From the NCBI GenBank assembly GCA_037074765.1, contig JBAMDO010000571.1, positions 496,001 to 560,000 of the forward strand: a DNA stretch of 64,000 bases, given 5' to 3'. The DNA is from Mansonella perstans (Eukaryota > Nematoda > Chromadorea > Rhabditida > Onchocercidae). Both the position numbers and the translations under genes were made by a program. The notes under the pieces are model-generated. The model saw nothing but the letters and a program-made list of their open reading frames with translations, did not search any database and was not told where the DNA came from. Positions 38,483 to 55,786 of the stretch are shown here, one piece after another. The number at the start of each line of letters is the position of its first letter. Positions within the stretch are counted from its first letter, which is position 1.

Positions 38483-38625
38483 TTCTATCGTTGCAGTATC
38501 TTCAGATTCACCAGATTCATCTCTATCGTTGCAGTACCTTCAGATTCACCAGATTCATTTCTATCGCTACAGTACCTTCAGATTCACCAGATTCATTTCT
38601 ATCGTTACAGTACCTTCAAGATTCA
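38483..38625. repeat. 38-bp minisatellite, about 3.7 copies
   Basis: Copies 38483-38520, 38521-38558, 38559-38596 and a partial fourth from 38597. Each has TTCTATCG(T/C)T(G/A)CAGTA, then TTCAGATTCACCAGATTCAT. The 84-codon frame through it is a repeat artefact. Confidence 0.92.
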
Positions 38626-38970
38626 TCTTTCATTCCAAATTTCACTACGCCACACAACTGATTGATGCAGTGGAACAAGTCTACTGGTTTGACAACATCT
38701 TCTCAAAGAGAAATGTATTGTGATAATGGTTGGAGATTTGAAAGATGATAAAATTTGTTTATGAATGCGTTAATTTCTCGTTTAGTTACAAATTTTATGC
38801 ATAAATCTTAACTTTCCACAATATCTTTAATCTCTTTCTAAAACTATCTTCTCAGTCTTCGTTACAATTCCTATCATGTTTTATCACGGGTAGATACAAA
38901 GAATTGCTAGATACTATCTGCCAGCTAACACATTTCCTTTTTAGTAGCATATTTCATTGAGGATTATCAG

Positions 38971-39077
38971 TACTCAGTACTATCAGATTATCAGTATTAT
39001 CAGTAATCATTATTATCAGATTATCAGTATTATCAGTACTTAGTGCTATCAGATTATCAGTATTATCAGTACTCATT
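38971..39077. repeat. 33-bp minisatellite, three copies
   Basis: Copies 38971-39003, 39004-39036, 39037-39069 plus eight further bases. Shared core is CTATCAGATTATCAGTATTA with variation in the first ten bases. Confidence 0.92.
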
Positions 39078-39500
39078 TCAATTCTAATTTTTTTCTAAAT
39101 TATCATAAAATCCAATGTTTAGCTGAAGCGGATATCATAAAGACAATAGCTTGTGCTCCCTAAATCATCATATATTTTTGTAAGTAACATTAACGTAGTT
39201 AATTTTAACAACATATCAAATTTCAATTTAACAATATGTTAATGTTAGTAAAATTTTCATTCTTCTTTGTAAATTTATAAATGCTGAATATTCTTTCTCC
39301 TATGCATTTACAAATGATTTAAATCAATTCTTTTACAACTAAGATAATTTCTTTGATTGTAATTGCAGAAGGCAACGTTGCAAACATTTATTTTCATCTT
39401 TTGTATTTTTATTTTTGTTTACACTTAAAATGAATTTTGCATGTAATTTTTTTTTTTTTATTATTTCAGATTAAAATAAAAAAATAGAAAAAGGGAACAG

Positions 39501-39720
39501 TCGTGCTGGTTTATTATTTGTGCAATTAGCGATAATAGTTCTGGTTATCACTGGCCAGAAGCTGTTTCCCAGATTTATTCGCAATTCGATACGCGAAATT
39601 GCAAAAGTGGACAGTGAGAGGTTCAGATTATGGAAAATAGCTCAACATCTAATCATAAGCGCAGTTCTGATCGCCATCGTCATAACTCTGTTTGTTTTAA
39701 CAAAAGTTTTTAAATATTAG
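39501..39720 (+). CDS. Possible terminal exon of a two-helix membrane protein
   Basis: A 73-codon open stretch ending in TAG. It would encode two hydrophobic helices (LLFVQLAIIVLVIT and LIISAVLIAIVITLFVL) joined by a charged loop (RNSIREIAKVDSERFRLWK). It opens after AACAG at 39500 with one base completing a codon; an in-frame TAA at 39472 excludes the stronger acceptor at 39469. No upstream exon was found and I do not recognise the family. It could also be a chance frame, although the loop is unusually charged for AT-rich noise. Confidence 0.35.
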
Positions 39721-40083
39721 TATTTGGCTGGTGAATAGAATATTGTGGAAGAAGTGAGAGCATTCACTTTATATTCTTTCTCTCATGAACCTAAAATCTA
39801 AAAGTAAAGAAGTAGTTGTAAACTTCACTTAGATCAATATTGTTTAGTTTTATTTGTATATGTATGTAATATGTTGTATTTTCCTGAAATTAAGACCTAG
39901 TAGTCACATTAATTTTTGCTTCAAAAATCATTGAAAACTGATGTCCAATTGTTGTCTTATTTTCTCTTAGAAAACTCTGTACTTATTTATATCAAAAGTT
40001 GCAGTTTCAATATTTTATTATACTTAGCTATATTACTTTCTAATTCAGTACGTAACGGCACTTTGTATTGCAACGAATAATTA

Positions 40084-40209
40084 CTGTACCTCTGCTGATT
40101 AACTGTATCTCTGTCCGATTAACTGTATCTCTGTCCGATTAACTGTATCTCTGCTAGTTAACTGTATCTCTGCCGATTAACTGGTATCTCTGCCAATTAA
40201 CTGTATCTA
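40084..40209. repeat. 20-bp minisatellite, about six copies
   Basis: Repeats of AACTGTATCTCTGTCCGATT with single-base changes and small indels, directly followed by a TA-rich microsatellite at 40230-40320. Confidence 0.9.
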
Positions 40210-40229
40210 AAAGTCGATCGTACTATGAG

Positions 40230-40322
40230 GTATATATATATATATATATGTGCTTCCATATAAAAAAGTATATTTATATACATATAGTACATATACATAT
40301 ATATATGTATATGTATATATAA
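40230..40322. repeat. (TA)n / (TATG)n microsatellite
   Basis: TATATATA passing into ACATATATATGTATATG words just upstream of the first found coiled-coil exon. Confidence 0.85.
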
Positions 40323-40458
40323 ATTGTTAGAACCATTAAAACTTAGTCCCATTTACTCATCAAGAAAGTCAGCTTGCTTTCAACGCATTTAAATGTTTTT
40401 GAGATAAAATTCTAGATCGTTAGGATTTTCCATTTTTTTCTATACTTTTTTTTTTCAG

Positions 40459-43400
40459 AAACATGATTCTGTATCTCGAGAAGACGGACACTCGAAACAT
40501 CACCATCATAAAACTCACAAAAAAAGACGTCGGCGCTCACGCAGCCATTCATTCTCAGGTTCTTTGTCACCGACTGGAAGGAGGAATCCAGTTGTATATA
40601 TGAACCCTGCTTTTCAGTAAGTTATTTTTGATAGTCAGAGATCTAATAGTCATGATGTAAAAGATAGACTTCTAGTGTACTAAAAAACTAATGGTTTTAT
40701 AGCTGTGAAATCTAGGAGATCAAAACAGGAAGTTCTGATTTAATGTGTCACAGGTCTACATACAGCGGTTCGGGTGGTTCGACACAGTCAGATTTTGAGT
40801 TGCGTACCACTTTGATTAGTCAGCTGTCAGCAGGTGAGCAACGAATCAGATCCTTGGAAGCAGAGCTGAGAGCTGCGCAGTTAGCTCGTGGGCGAGCTGA
40901 GCAAACTGTATTCGATGTCAACGCAGAGAAATTACGTTTGGAAGCGCAAAATTCTGAGATTTTACAGGTTAATATTAACATGGAATTTTTTACTGCAAAT
41001 TTTATTTGGTTTAGATAAATAACTAATGTATACCTATAATAGAATAACAATGATTGTAAAAATGATTTTAAACGGGATTTTATGTTTTCGTGACTTTCAA
41101 ATCTTTTATAAGACACAGGTGCCTTTTCTATTATTGCATGTGTGGCATGTCTGAAAACATTTTTAGATCTTTTCTCTTGTCACTATTTTGGAAAAAAAAA
41201 AGTTATTGCTGTGAATTTGATGCCGAAACGATGTAGTTATGTGTCGCTCGTGACAAATCTCATTAATGTTCAAAAAGTTAGGCATATTTTTCAGAGCTAT
41301 AAAACTTCGTCATCTAAATTGTTACCGGTTTATTTAGCAGTCAAGTGTAAAGGACGGATTTAACGTTGGTGTCGCTAATATCTCTTATCAGGGCGATGTT
41401 GGGCAGTTAACCCTGTTTCTTTCTCTCAAGTAGTTCTGTTTCTGTCATAAGCTTAATTTATTATTTCCAGGTGATGAAGACACTTGAACGTGCAGTGGAA
41501 GATTTGCAAAAAACTTGCGGCGGTTTGAGAGTAGAATGCGATCGGCGCCGACGGGATGCAGAAAATAGTGAGAAAGCCATCGTGTCATGTAAGGAGCAGA
41601 ATAAATTTTTAAATGAAAGAAATATGAAACTTGTAAAGAAATGCGAGGAACTATGTGAAGAAAATAAGGCTTTCCTTAACAGGTGTGTCTTTATCATCTT
41701 TAAAACATTTTCAATCACATTTGTAGAGGACTTTATCATATGTGATAATTAATAGTCTTTTATTTTGTATGCTAGGATACAGTGACGAAGCTGTATATCA
41801 AGCACAGATATTACATAAGGTCTGAAATTTAAACGAACACTTCTTTAGATCTGCAGAAATGAGATTCTGAATCATCTTTATGTTGTATTATTTCGTTTTT
41901 TTATTAGAAAATGAAACTAAAATAATTCGCGGCAAAAACTGTTGTCATTTCTTAGGCGTGATGAGTCTACAAAAGAACTAGCTGAAATGCGACCACGTTT
42001 CGAAGGATTGCAGGATGAGCTGAGGCAAAGGATTGAAGAGGGCAGGTAATTTTCATTGATTAAGCCTACCATCTACCAAGAGACTGTTACCTTTAAAAAG
42101 TGAGATGGTTAATATAGTTTTTCTATCACTAGTTTCGCTGTAGAAGTCATCATTTCCGTAGCAGTGTTCATCTTTTAGAAAAATGGTGGCACAGCTGAGA
42201 AGTTATGAAGAAAAGGAACGAATATGGAAGAAGGTATGATGTGTGCAGTTTTTTCTTTTGTTGCAGAAATTATGTATTGAGTTGGGATAGTTAATACTAA
42301 TAGTTAAGATTAATGCTAGTGGCTAAGAATTCCATTTCATGCTTCATTTATGTGTTTTCTTTTGTGATCTCAATGTAGGAGAAAGCAGATCTGGAGAAAC
42401 GGATTGAGATTAAGGATGCAATGGCGGCAGCAGAAAGGAAGAACAATGATGAATGGAAAAAACGGCATCTTTTGGAAAAAGCTGAACTGGAAAGGAAAGT
42501 AAAACTTGCTGAACCTGAAATACGCCGTGCACTCGATGCCGTGAGCATTTTAATTCAAATAGGATTTTTAGAAGAGAATTATTTATATGTGGATTCCAAA
42601 CTCTTCGAAACTGGAGTAGTTGTCTGCTTTCAATTACCAAATTTAGTACTAGAAATACTCACATTATTTATTGATGTTCTTTACTATATCTTTTGAGTCT
42701 TTAACCGGATGTAAGTTTTTGTGATGATCCTGGTTTCAGTCTATTTTCGTGGTCCATTTTGCAAAATTAATGAAAGTTATATGCAGAAACGATATGTTAT
42801 CTCCATTTCAAGATGTACACATACAAATTTATTATTTTGCATTGTTGGCTTTCTTCCGTTAAAAAATACTTACATGCACTTTCCATATTTTAAAATTTTT
42901 CTGTTTATGATAATAATTCAAATTAATTATGCTTTTCATAGAAATTCTCTTTTCCATCATTTTTTGTTTCTAATTAAAGTATTAGAAATGTTACATTTAT
43001 CTTAGAAATATTTTTCCAAATTGAACAACTATGGTGCATGTAAGCGAAATTTTTTAATGTATTCACTCGTATTTCTGCAACAACAGTGAGGTTATAATTG
43101 TTGTGGAAACAACATAGTCTATTACTTTCTTCAGCTATTAGAGAATGAATTAGTATTTTGTCTAGTCTGGTCAAGTGGTCTTAGTGGGCTTATATGTAAT
43201 CGTTTAAAAACACTATGGATCATTTTTGTGCTTTACCAAGCTGTTTATTTTCTACCATTCGTCGTAAGGAGAAAAACTAATCAGTTCCAGGAAACAATAA
43301 AGAACGCAATAGAAGACATTCGGGCATTTTACGAGCAGAAATTGGAGCTAACATTGAATGAACTAAATACATTCAAAAAGAAGCTTACAAAAAGTGCAGC

Positions 43401-43611
43401 AGTATCATCTTCTTCTTCATCCGTTAACCTCCAAAAATGTCGTTCGATGTCGGCACCCCCGGTGTATTGTTTATCATCATCCTCCAGAGACCATCTTTCG
43501 AATGGTTGTCACTCTATTTCATCTGATTTCATGATAAAAATACCTTCTCCATCATCTAATTCACTCATTGATAATGATACGATCGATGAGGACGACAGGA
43601 ATCAATTTTAG
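40459..43611 (+). CDS. Long coiled-coil protein with basic head, 5' end not found
   Basis: Exons: 40459-40616, 40754-40967, 41471-41682, 41956-42045, 42179-42233, 42379-42540, 43291-43611; phases agree, about 403 residues visible. The head is His/Lys/Arg/Ser-rich (HSKHHHHKTHKKRRRRSRSH), then a Gly/Ser stretch, then continuous heptads from about residue 65 to 335 (QRIRSLEAELRAAQLARGRA; KKCEELCEENKAFLNR; EKADLEKRIEIKDAMAAAER; RAFYEQKLELTLNELNTFKK) and a Ser-rich tail with an acidic end (NDTIDEDDRNQF). It resembles intermediate-filament rods in general but lacks their LNDR and end-of-rod signatures, so I leave it unnamed. The first exon must lie upstream; a short ATG exon at 39786-39818 (MNLKSKSKEVV) has the right phase and a GTAAAC donor but is unproven. 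Confidence 0.75.
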
Positions 43612-43954
43612 TTTCCCATAATTTTTGCTGCTTCTAATTCTTGATGCTGTTAATTGTTGTTGTTATTGTTATATATACATGCTTTGATATTTCTCAGTTT
43701 GTTTGCATTTTTCCAAGGAAATGTAAATTTTCATACGTTGTAATTAATTAATTGCCTTGTGGGTCTCGCTTTCTCTTCTACACTTTCTTTTCAAACATTG
43801 AGTTTTTGGATTCTTTCAAGTTTAATTTGTTTTAGAAAAACCTTTAAAAAAGTTGATTAATATTGTTTAATGCTTGAACCTATGTATTTGATAGAAGCAT
43901 TACTCAAATTTCGTACATTTTCTGGAGTTGACTTTAACTTTTATGTAATGTTAG

Positions 43955-44629
43955 AAGGAGTTGGAGAGAGAATAATAATCAAATCTGGAAGGATCTGCTA
44001 CAATTATTTTTGTCCAGTCCTTGTTGTTGGTTTTTTCAACAAGCATTAGATGATAGTTAGAGATATTATTGCTGGACCTTTAAAATTCATAACACAAAAC
44101 TGTTTCATGAAGCGGGGCGCTTATTCACTATTTTGTCAATACAGAAATGACATATAACCTCAGCATTTAGCATTTTTAATGTAAATGATTTTTTGTGATT
44201 TTATGAATTCATGCTGGTGATATTTCATTTTAGGAATAGTACTATTCTTGCAAAAACATCCCCAGTTTGTCTTTTTTTTTTATAAATATTTTGAAGAATC
44301 TGACTACCTAGTGGGAAGTCATGGTTTTGTGGATATGACATCAGGTAACAACAAAATAATCTTTGGATCTTAAAACTACCAATAATATGAGCAGTTTAAA
44401 ATTTGCTGAGTGATTATGTTTTTCAGATGCTCTGGCATTATTTCCGCCATTAGCCAGTATTTGTCTTGAGGTTACACATTGTTCTTGTTTTTGTAAGTTT
44501 AAATTACTTGCTGGTTATTTCGCTGTCGTCACGCACTACGGGTCATTTGATTCACCACATTTAGATTTTTACACTTTTACCTTTGTAAATTTGAAACTCA
44601 AACCGGTGAACTGTTTGTTTTCTTCGTGA
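43955..44629 (+). CDS. Candidate exon chain of an unassigned gene
   Basis: Three open segments join in phase: 43955-44055 (WRENNNQIWKDLLQLFL...), 44234-44344 (VLFLQKHPQFVFFFYKYFEE, SDYLVGSHGFVDMTS) and 44427 onward (DALALFPPLASICLE, open to TGA at 44629 unless spliced at 44470 or 44489). Each begins after a fair acceptor and ends at GT. No start codon and no family recognised. Further open pieces on the same strand (44926-44992, 45860-45952) might belong to it. The gene could be separate from, or an alternative 3' end of, the coiled-coil gene. Confidence 0.35.
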
Positions 44630-46317
44630 TGTGTTTTTAACACTTAACACTGTTATTTGCATATTTGTGATTATTAGTTCTAAATTTTTGTGACATGGTA
44701 TTTTGTCAGCTTTGAAAACTATTAATATTTGAAAATTTCTAAAAGTACAGAAAATACTTTCACTTCATATGGGATCATGAATATTGAAATTTTAGAATTG
44801 CTTTCATCTCATGTTCCGATATGTATTAATTATTGTTTCTTGAATGGATTAAATTTTCAATAAATATGACCCAGTTATATCTATATGATCTAAGATAAGT
44901 AAATTCTTATATTTCATTCGAACAGCAAAAAAATCCTAGTTGAAGCGTTTGTGAACTATCAGAAAGTAAAACAAAAATTCATTGTTCCGTAAGAAATTGT
45001 GATGCTATTATCATGTACAAGCAATTAAATATGAACTACCAGAAAGTTATAATTTTATAAAAGTAAAACTAGAAAACAACTAAGATATTTCATGATGGTC
45101 AAATATAGATGAATAATCTAACAACAAAAAGCGGTGTTTTACGAATATGAAAGTGATGCGACATGCTGTTACTGCTATAAAATGTGCAACTCGTTACAAG
45201 TAATGAAATAAGCCTTCAAGACTGACGGAGAAATCTCAAAATAACAGAGCGGAAATTTGACACAAACATCTATCAATTTTCCGATAAAAGGCCGGGAACA
45301 AACTTCAATAGCTTTTTACAACGGTTCTCATAGTAATATGTATTACATTTAATCAGCCAAGGCTAAAATTTCAAACGCATCAATATAACACCGGAAAATT
45401 TGTTCTAAAAACTATTGCACGAACCGTATGATCGCTTTAATTCCATCTATTTGCTCTTCATGCTTTGCAGTAATATCGTTATTGTCTTTGCTAATAATAG
45501 CTGAAAGACATTAATAAATTTGAATAGACAATTAAACTGCAACAAGACGGAAAATAAGCAGTGAAATGAGATAAACGAAACTGAAAACAGTAAATTATAA
45601 AAGTGACTCCCACAAATATAGATAAATAAGCAAAAATAAGTAGTATATGTAAAAATCTTTGGTTCGGACCTAAACAGATTTCAACGATAAGTTTGAAGAC
45701 ATCAATATAAGACATCACAAAAAGACACAAAATCAATCCAGACTTTCACAAAACACGGCTATCGAAATTTAATGAAACAGCACAAATAACCCAACACATA
45801 TATAATACGGATACAATCAGACTATTTTTTAATTACAAGATAGCAATCACATAAGGCGACTATCACTTTTTGATGGAGGTGCTGTTCGTTCCAGAAACTG
45901 ACCTGGAATTCCGTAAAGCAGTAGACCAAATTGATGTAACGACAATTATTTGAGCAGTATAAGTTTATAAATTTATATGTGATCATTTCAAATCCATTTC
46001 TCCTTCTTGTATAATTACTACTATTGATATATGTTGAAAGAAAAATTTTTTAAAACTTTCCCTTCGCTCTTTGTTGAAAAAAAATCATCATTTGAATAAA
46101 ATAGCTATGAATCGAAATTTCGTGACGAAACTATGCGAGAGAATGGAAAAAGTATCATTAATACTACTAAGACGATTAAGATTAGTGTTTCGACTATGAA
46201 ATCGTTATTACCAAGGCCTTAAATCAAAATAAAGTCTACATGTAAATCATCGATATGCAGTATTAAAGTGGAACACTAAGAAGTGTGGCACCAATTATGT
46301 CATGTAGAACAAAAACA
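44630..46317. other. Interval between unassigned exons and the B56 gene
   Basis: No complete gene. Short plus-strand frames at 44926-44992 (KKILVEAFVNYQKVKQKF), 45372-45428 and 45872-45952 (MEVLFVPETDLEFRKAVD) look protein-like but are not connected by convincing splice sites. Confidence 0.3.
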
Positions 46318-52134
<5,817 letters not shown>

Positions 52135-55100
52135 TCCTTTTACCTTAAAAAGTTTGTTGAAAATGAATAATTCAACAATCTCAAAGCAATTCACAGTTAT
52201 GCGGTCACTATCATCAATTGTAATTCTATTTTAATTAGATGTAGAAATGGAAAGAAAAAAAAAAAAACGATATTTCAATGAAAAAGCAATTATTTCATAA
52301 ATATCATAAAATTGGAAAAAAGTACAAGGTAGCGCTCTAGAATTAAAAATCAACACTGCAATTAATAAAGTGAACAACCACCTAGCAAATCGAAGATGTT
52401 GAAAAATAAAGTGCTGAAAACGCACCTAATCATTTGATAACCGACTATTATTATTAAAAGTTTGAAATTAATTCTGGTTATTGATTCAGAAGAGAGCATA
52501 GTTGGCTATCAATTTATGCAAATTAAGTAGAATGCTCGAAAAACAAACTGAAAATACAAATCACACCTATTGAAAATAAACAGGACTATATCACATCTAC
52601 TGAAAATAAACAGGACTATATCACATCTATTCCTTCACTTCTCAAATTCATTTAAGCTTTGAGACTTCTATTTTATAAATTAAAATGTTAACCTTAATCT
52701 ATATGGGATATAAAATGAAAATGACCTAAGATGTAATGTGGGCTATGGGCAGAAATAATCCAACACTTCTTTTCTCACAAATCTCGATATGAACAAATAG
52801 ACTCACGATAGCTCATGCGTATCTGCTTTTCTAAAAGTTATTCTATCTGACGGCGCTTTCTGAACAGGCAAATGCCTATTACCTACCTACCAAGCGACAT
52901 AGACGGGCCTACGCAATCTTCCCGTTCTCAATTAAAAAAATAGGGGCGAATGACGCCAACAGTAACGGTGCTGTAAAAATTGCACTGTACAGTGACCATA
53001 TCTTCACCTCCGAAACTAAACTCAACTATTGCAACTTAATATCTTTTATTTATATCAATTCGATTATCTTTTTTCAATTTTGAAGAAAAATGAATAAATG
53101 TAGCCTTATCCTTGCATCACATAAAATAAGATCTATATGTTACAGTTACACTTAGATTTGACCTTTGAACTTAGGCTTATAAAGTTCAATTAAAGTAACT
53201 AACAATTATAACTGCAATTATTTAATAGCAACAATTAAAATTAACAACTAACAATGAATAAAAATGCATGTTCATTTATGAAAAGAATAGCAAAAAATTA
53301 GAAGGAACCAAAACTTTGGTTTATTTTTCATTTATTCTCGAAATCTTTAAATATTTATTGTTCTATGAACTTAATTGAATTGAGATTCAATAATAAGTAG
53401 AATCTCTAAAATGGACTGATACTTGATAGTAATAATTGAAACCTATTGCAAATCTGTATTCCGCATTTCATTTCTCATTCTCATATTGCTCACAGATGAA
53501 ATGTCATGAAGTAATTCATTAATAAGTTTAATTACGCTGACTTCTATTCTAGATAGATAAAGTTATTGGAAGAGAATTCTTATGATTATTATGACTTTTA
53601 GTTTTTTTAAAATTATAAAAATGAATATTGTTTTGTACAATTAATGGAAAACATTAACTTTCATGTCAAGATTTATTTACTGATCGTTCTGTGCAATAGA
53701 GAAATAAAATGTGATTTTGCAATGATTTTGAATGATTAAACTGTAAAATCTATTTGTGTTTCGAAAAAGATTTGAAAAAAAACTTGTTTGATTGCATTAC
53801 ATTGTAAAATATTTTCAGAATTGTTAAAAGTTAAATTTATGAATAAACAGTCATACATTGTTCTTGTACATTTTTTTTTTTGCTATTATATAGAAAGTAA
53901 ATAAAAAATAAATTTTCCGCAATTGCTTCAGAATTGCTCATTAGAAAGCGCTTCTCTTGATACTTTCACTTTCTGTCATATTTGGAAACTCAGTTCTTAA
54001 AATTATGGAAATCTTTTTTTTGTTTACTTTCTACATTGTAGCAAAAAATTTTCAAAAAAATTTTTTTTCAAGAAAACTTTTTGTTATCATTTAGAAAGTG
54101 AGTAAAATGATTTTTATAAACTGAAAATTTTTTTCACAAATTCACAATTTCATTAAATATTGAAAATAATTGAGTTGAAGATAAGAATTTAAGAATTAGT
54201 AAAATGAAATTACAGAAGCTCAATTGTCTAGTTTTTTCAAGCAGCAGTTATAAAGTAAGATATGCTTATTTCGCTGAAATTTAGTAGATTTCTGATTCAC
54301 GATTGATTTTTGATTGACGGTTCATCTTATATTCTCAAGAATTTTCAACGAAACAAACCGGGTCTATACACTAAGCATAATATCATCAGTGCGAAATTTG
54401 GATTCTGTCATGAGCATTACTTACTTTTTCATAATTTGAAAGGCCCTTTTGCTTAAAAGCGTCTATTTAATATAGCTATTGAAAGCCTTTGTCATAAGTC
54501 TTCTTTTCTTAAATTCACTTTTACACTTATACAAAATTTTTATGTTACTTCTTCGTCCTTTTTTCTTAAAGTCTTTTTGCAAAATCCCATTTAATAATTA
54601 ATCAATTACTTCCGAAAATTAAATGCTGTTTCAATCGATCCAAATTACCAGAAATAATCATTAGTTTGGCATAATTATATTAATTAGTTTTTACAGCACT
54701 TTAGTAATATTAATAATCGATATTCTCACGCCATTCTTAATAATTTTAACAGATTACATTGAATTGTTCCAAAGTCGAAAATAAAAATGTTGCCAGGAAA
54801 TCCAATTACATTGTCCGTCGTTGGAAGAAGAGTTTTTGTGTAATAAAGTAGTCGGAAGTAATGATGACATATTGCTATGGCAAATGACAAACACATTCCA
54901 TTAAGTTTCAATGCAAAAAAGCATTGTGCAATAGAAACAGAAAAACATTTGCTCGGTCAGGTGAGCAATTCCAATAAGCCTGCCTTGTCCTTTCATTCGT
55001 CATTGTTGTCGATTTCGACTGTTTAATTTTGTTTCATCTCAATTCCCTCCCTTTCAAAATTTTTCGCTTTTCTAACCGTCAGTATTTTATTGATTTAGTT

Positions 55101-55786
55101 TAATTTTATAACGAATGAAATTGTTTTTTTTCGCAAATAATTTTGCTTTAATTTTCATTCTTTTTTGTGAATTTTTTATAAAATATTCTGTGAAGTTCTT
55201 CGCTTTTCTATGCTTTCCTTAGAATTTATCTATTTGAATGGTATAGTTTCCTGAAACGAATATCCCGGTTATTTTAAGTTGCAATTTAGATTTCTTAACC
55301 CATTCATTTTTTGTCATTAAAGTTTTTATAATTTATGTAAGTCATTAATTCCTCGAAAGTGTAGTTGATATATTTTTTTAATGTGTAATTTCTTAAAATC
55401 ATTGACCGAAAATCATTCTGAAAGACAAAAATCAGACTTTCTGCTTAGTTAAATTTCTGATTTCTTTATGAAGCGTTGTGCTATCCATTAAAGCGAAACA
55501 GCATGAAAAGTCAGAAATTCTTCTATTTATAAATTAGAAAAAGAAGGAAGTAATTAGCAACGAAGAATGATGAAAATGTAATTCAGTGATAGCAAGCGAC
55601 AACACCTTATTGTATTATACATTGTCCCATAGAGTTGCTTTCTTAAATTTATGTAGCCTTTTCCTAGATTTATAAAAAAGAGAATATTTTCATTATCAAT
55701 AGCGTCACTGCCTATTTATTAATTAATTTCTTTCAGTATCTCATTTATTCTGAAATTAAAACAACTAATCCTATATGATCACAGAT
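52135..55786. other. Divergent intergenic region B56 / GST
   Basis: 3.6 kb. 52740-53000 is less AT-rich and holds a 12-bp palindrome CACTGTACAGTG (52983-52994); it may be the B56 promoter. 52560-52633 is a tandem duplication. 54742-54838 (+) follows a good acceptor (TTTTAACAG) and is open (NVARKSNYIVRRWKKSF); GCTCGGTCAG|GTGAGC at 54960 is a good donor and may end a 5' UTR exon of the GST gene. None of this is proven. Confidence 0.4.
52560..52633. repeat. 30-bp tandem duplication, about 2.4 copies
   Basis: Copies 52560-52589 and 52590-52619 differ at two bases (C/T in CACACC vs CACATC; T/C in TATTGA vs TACTGA) and share GAAAATAAACAGGACTAT; a partial third follows. Confidence 0.9.

Noticed and set aside
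38469..38723. 84-codon frame with Ser/Asp repeats
   Set aside because: Generated by the 38-bp minisatellite; unit length not a multiple of three, so the frame changes between copies.
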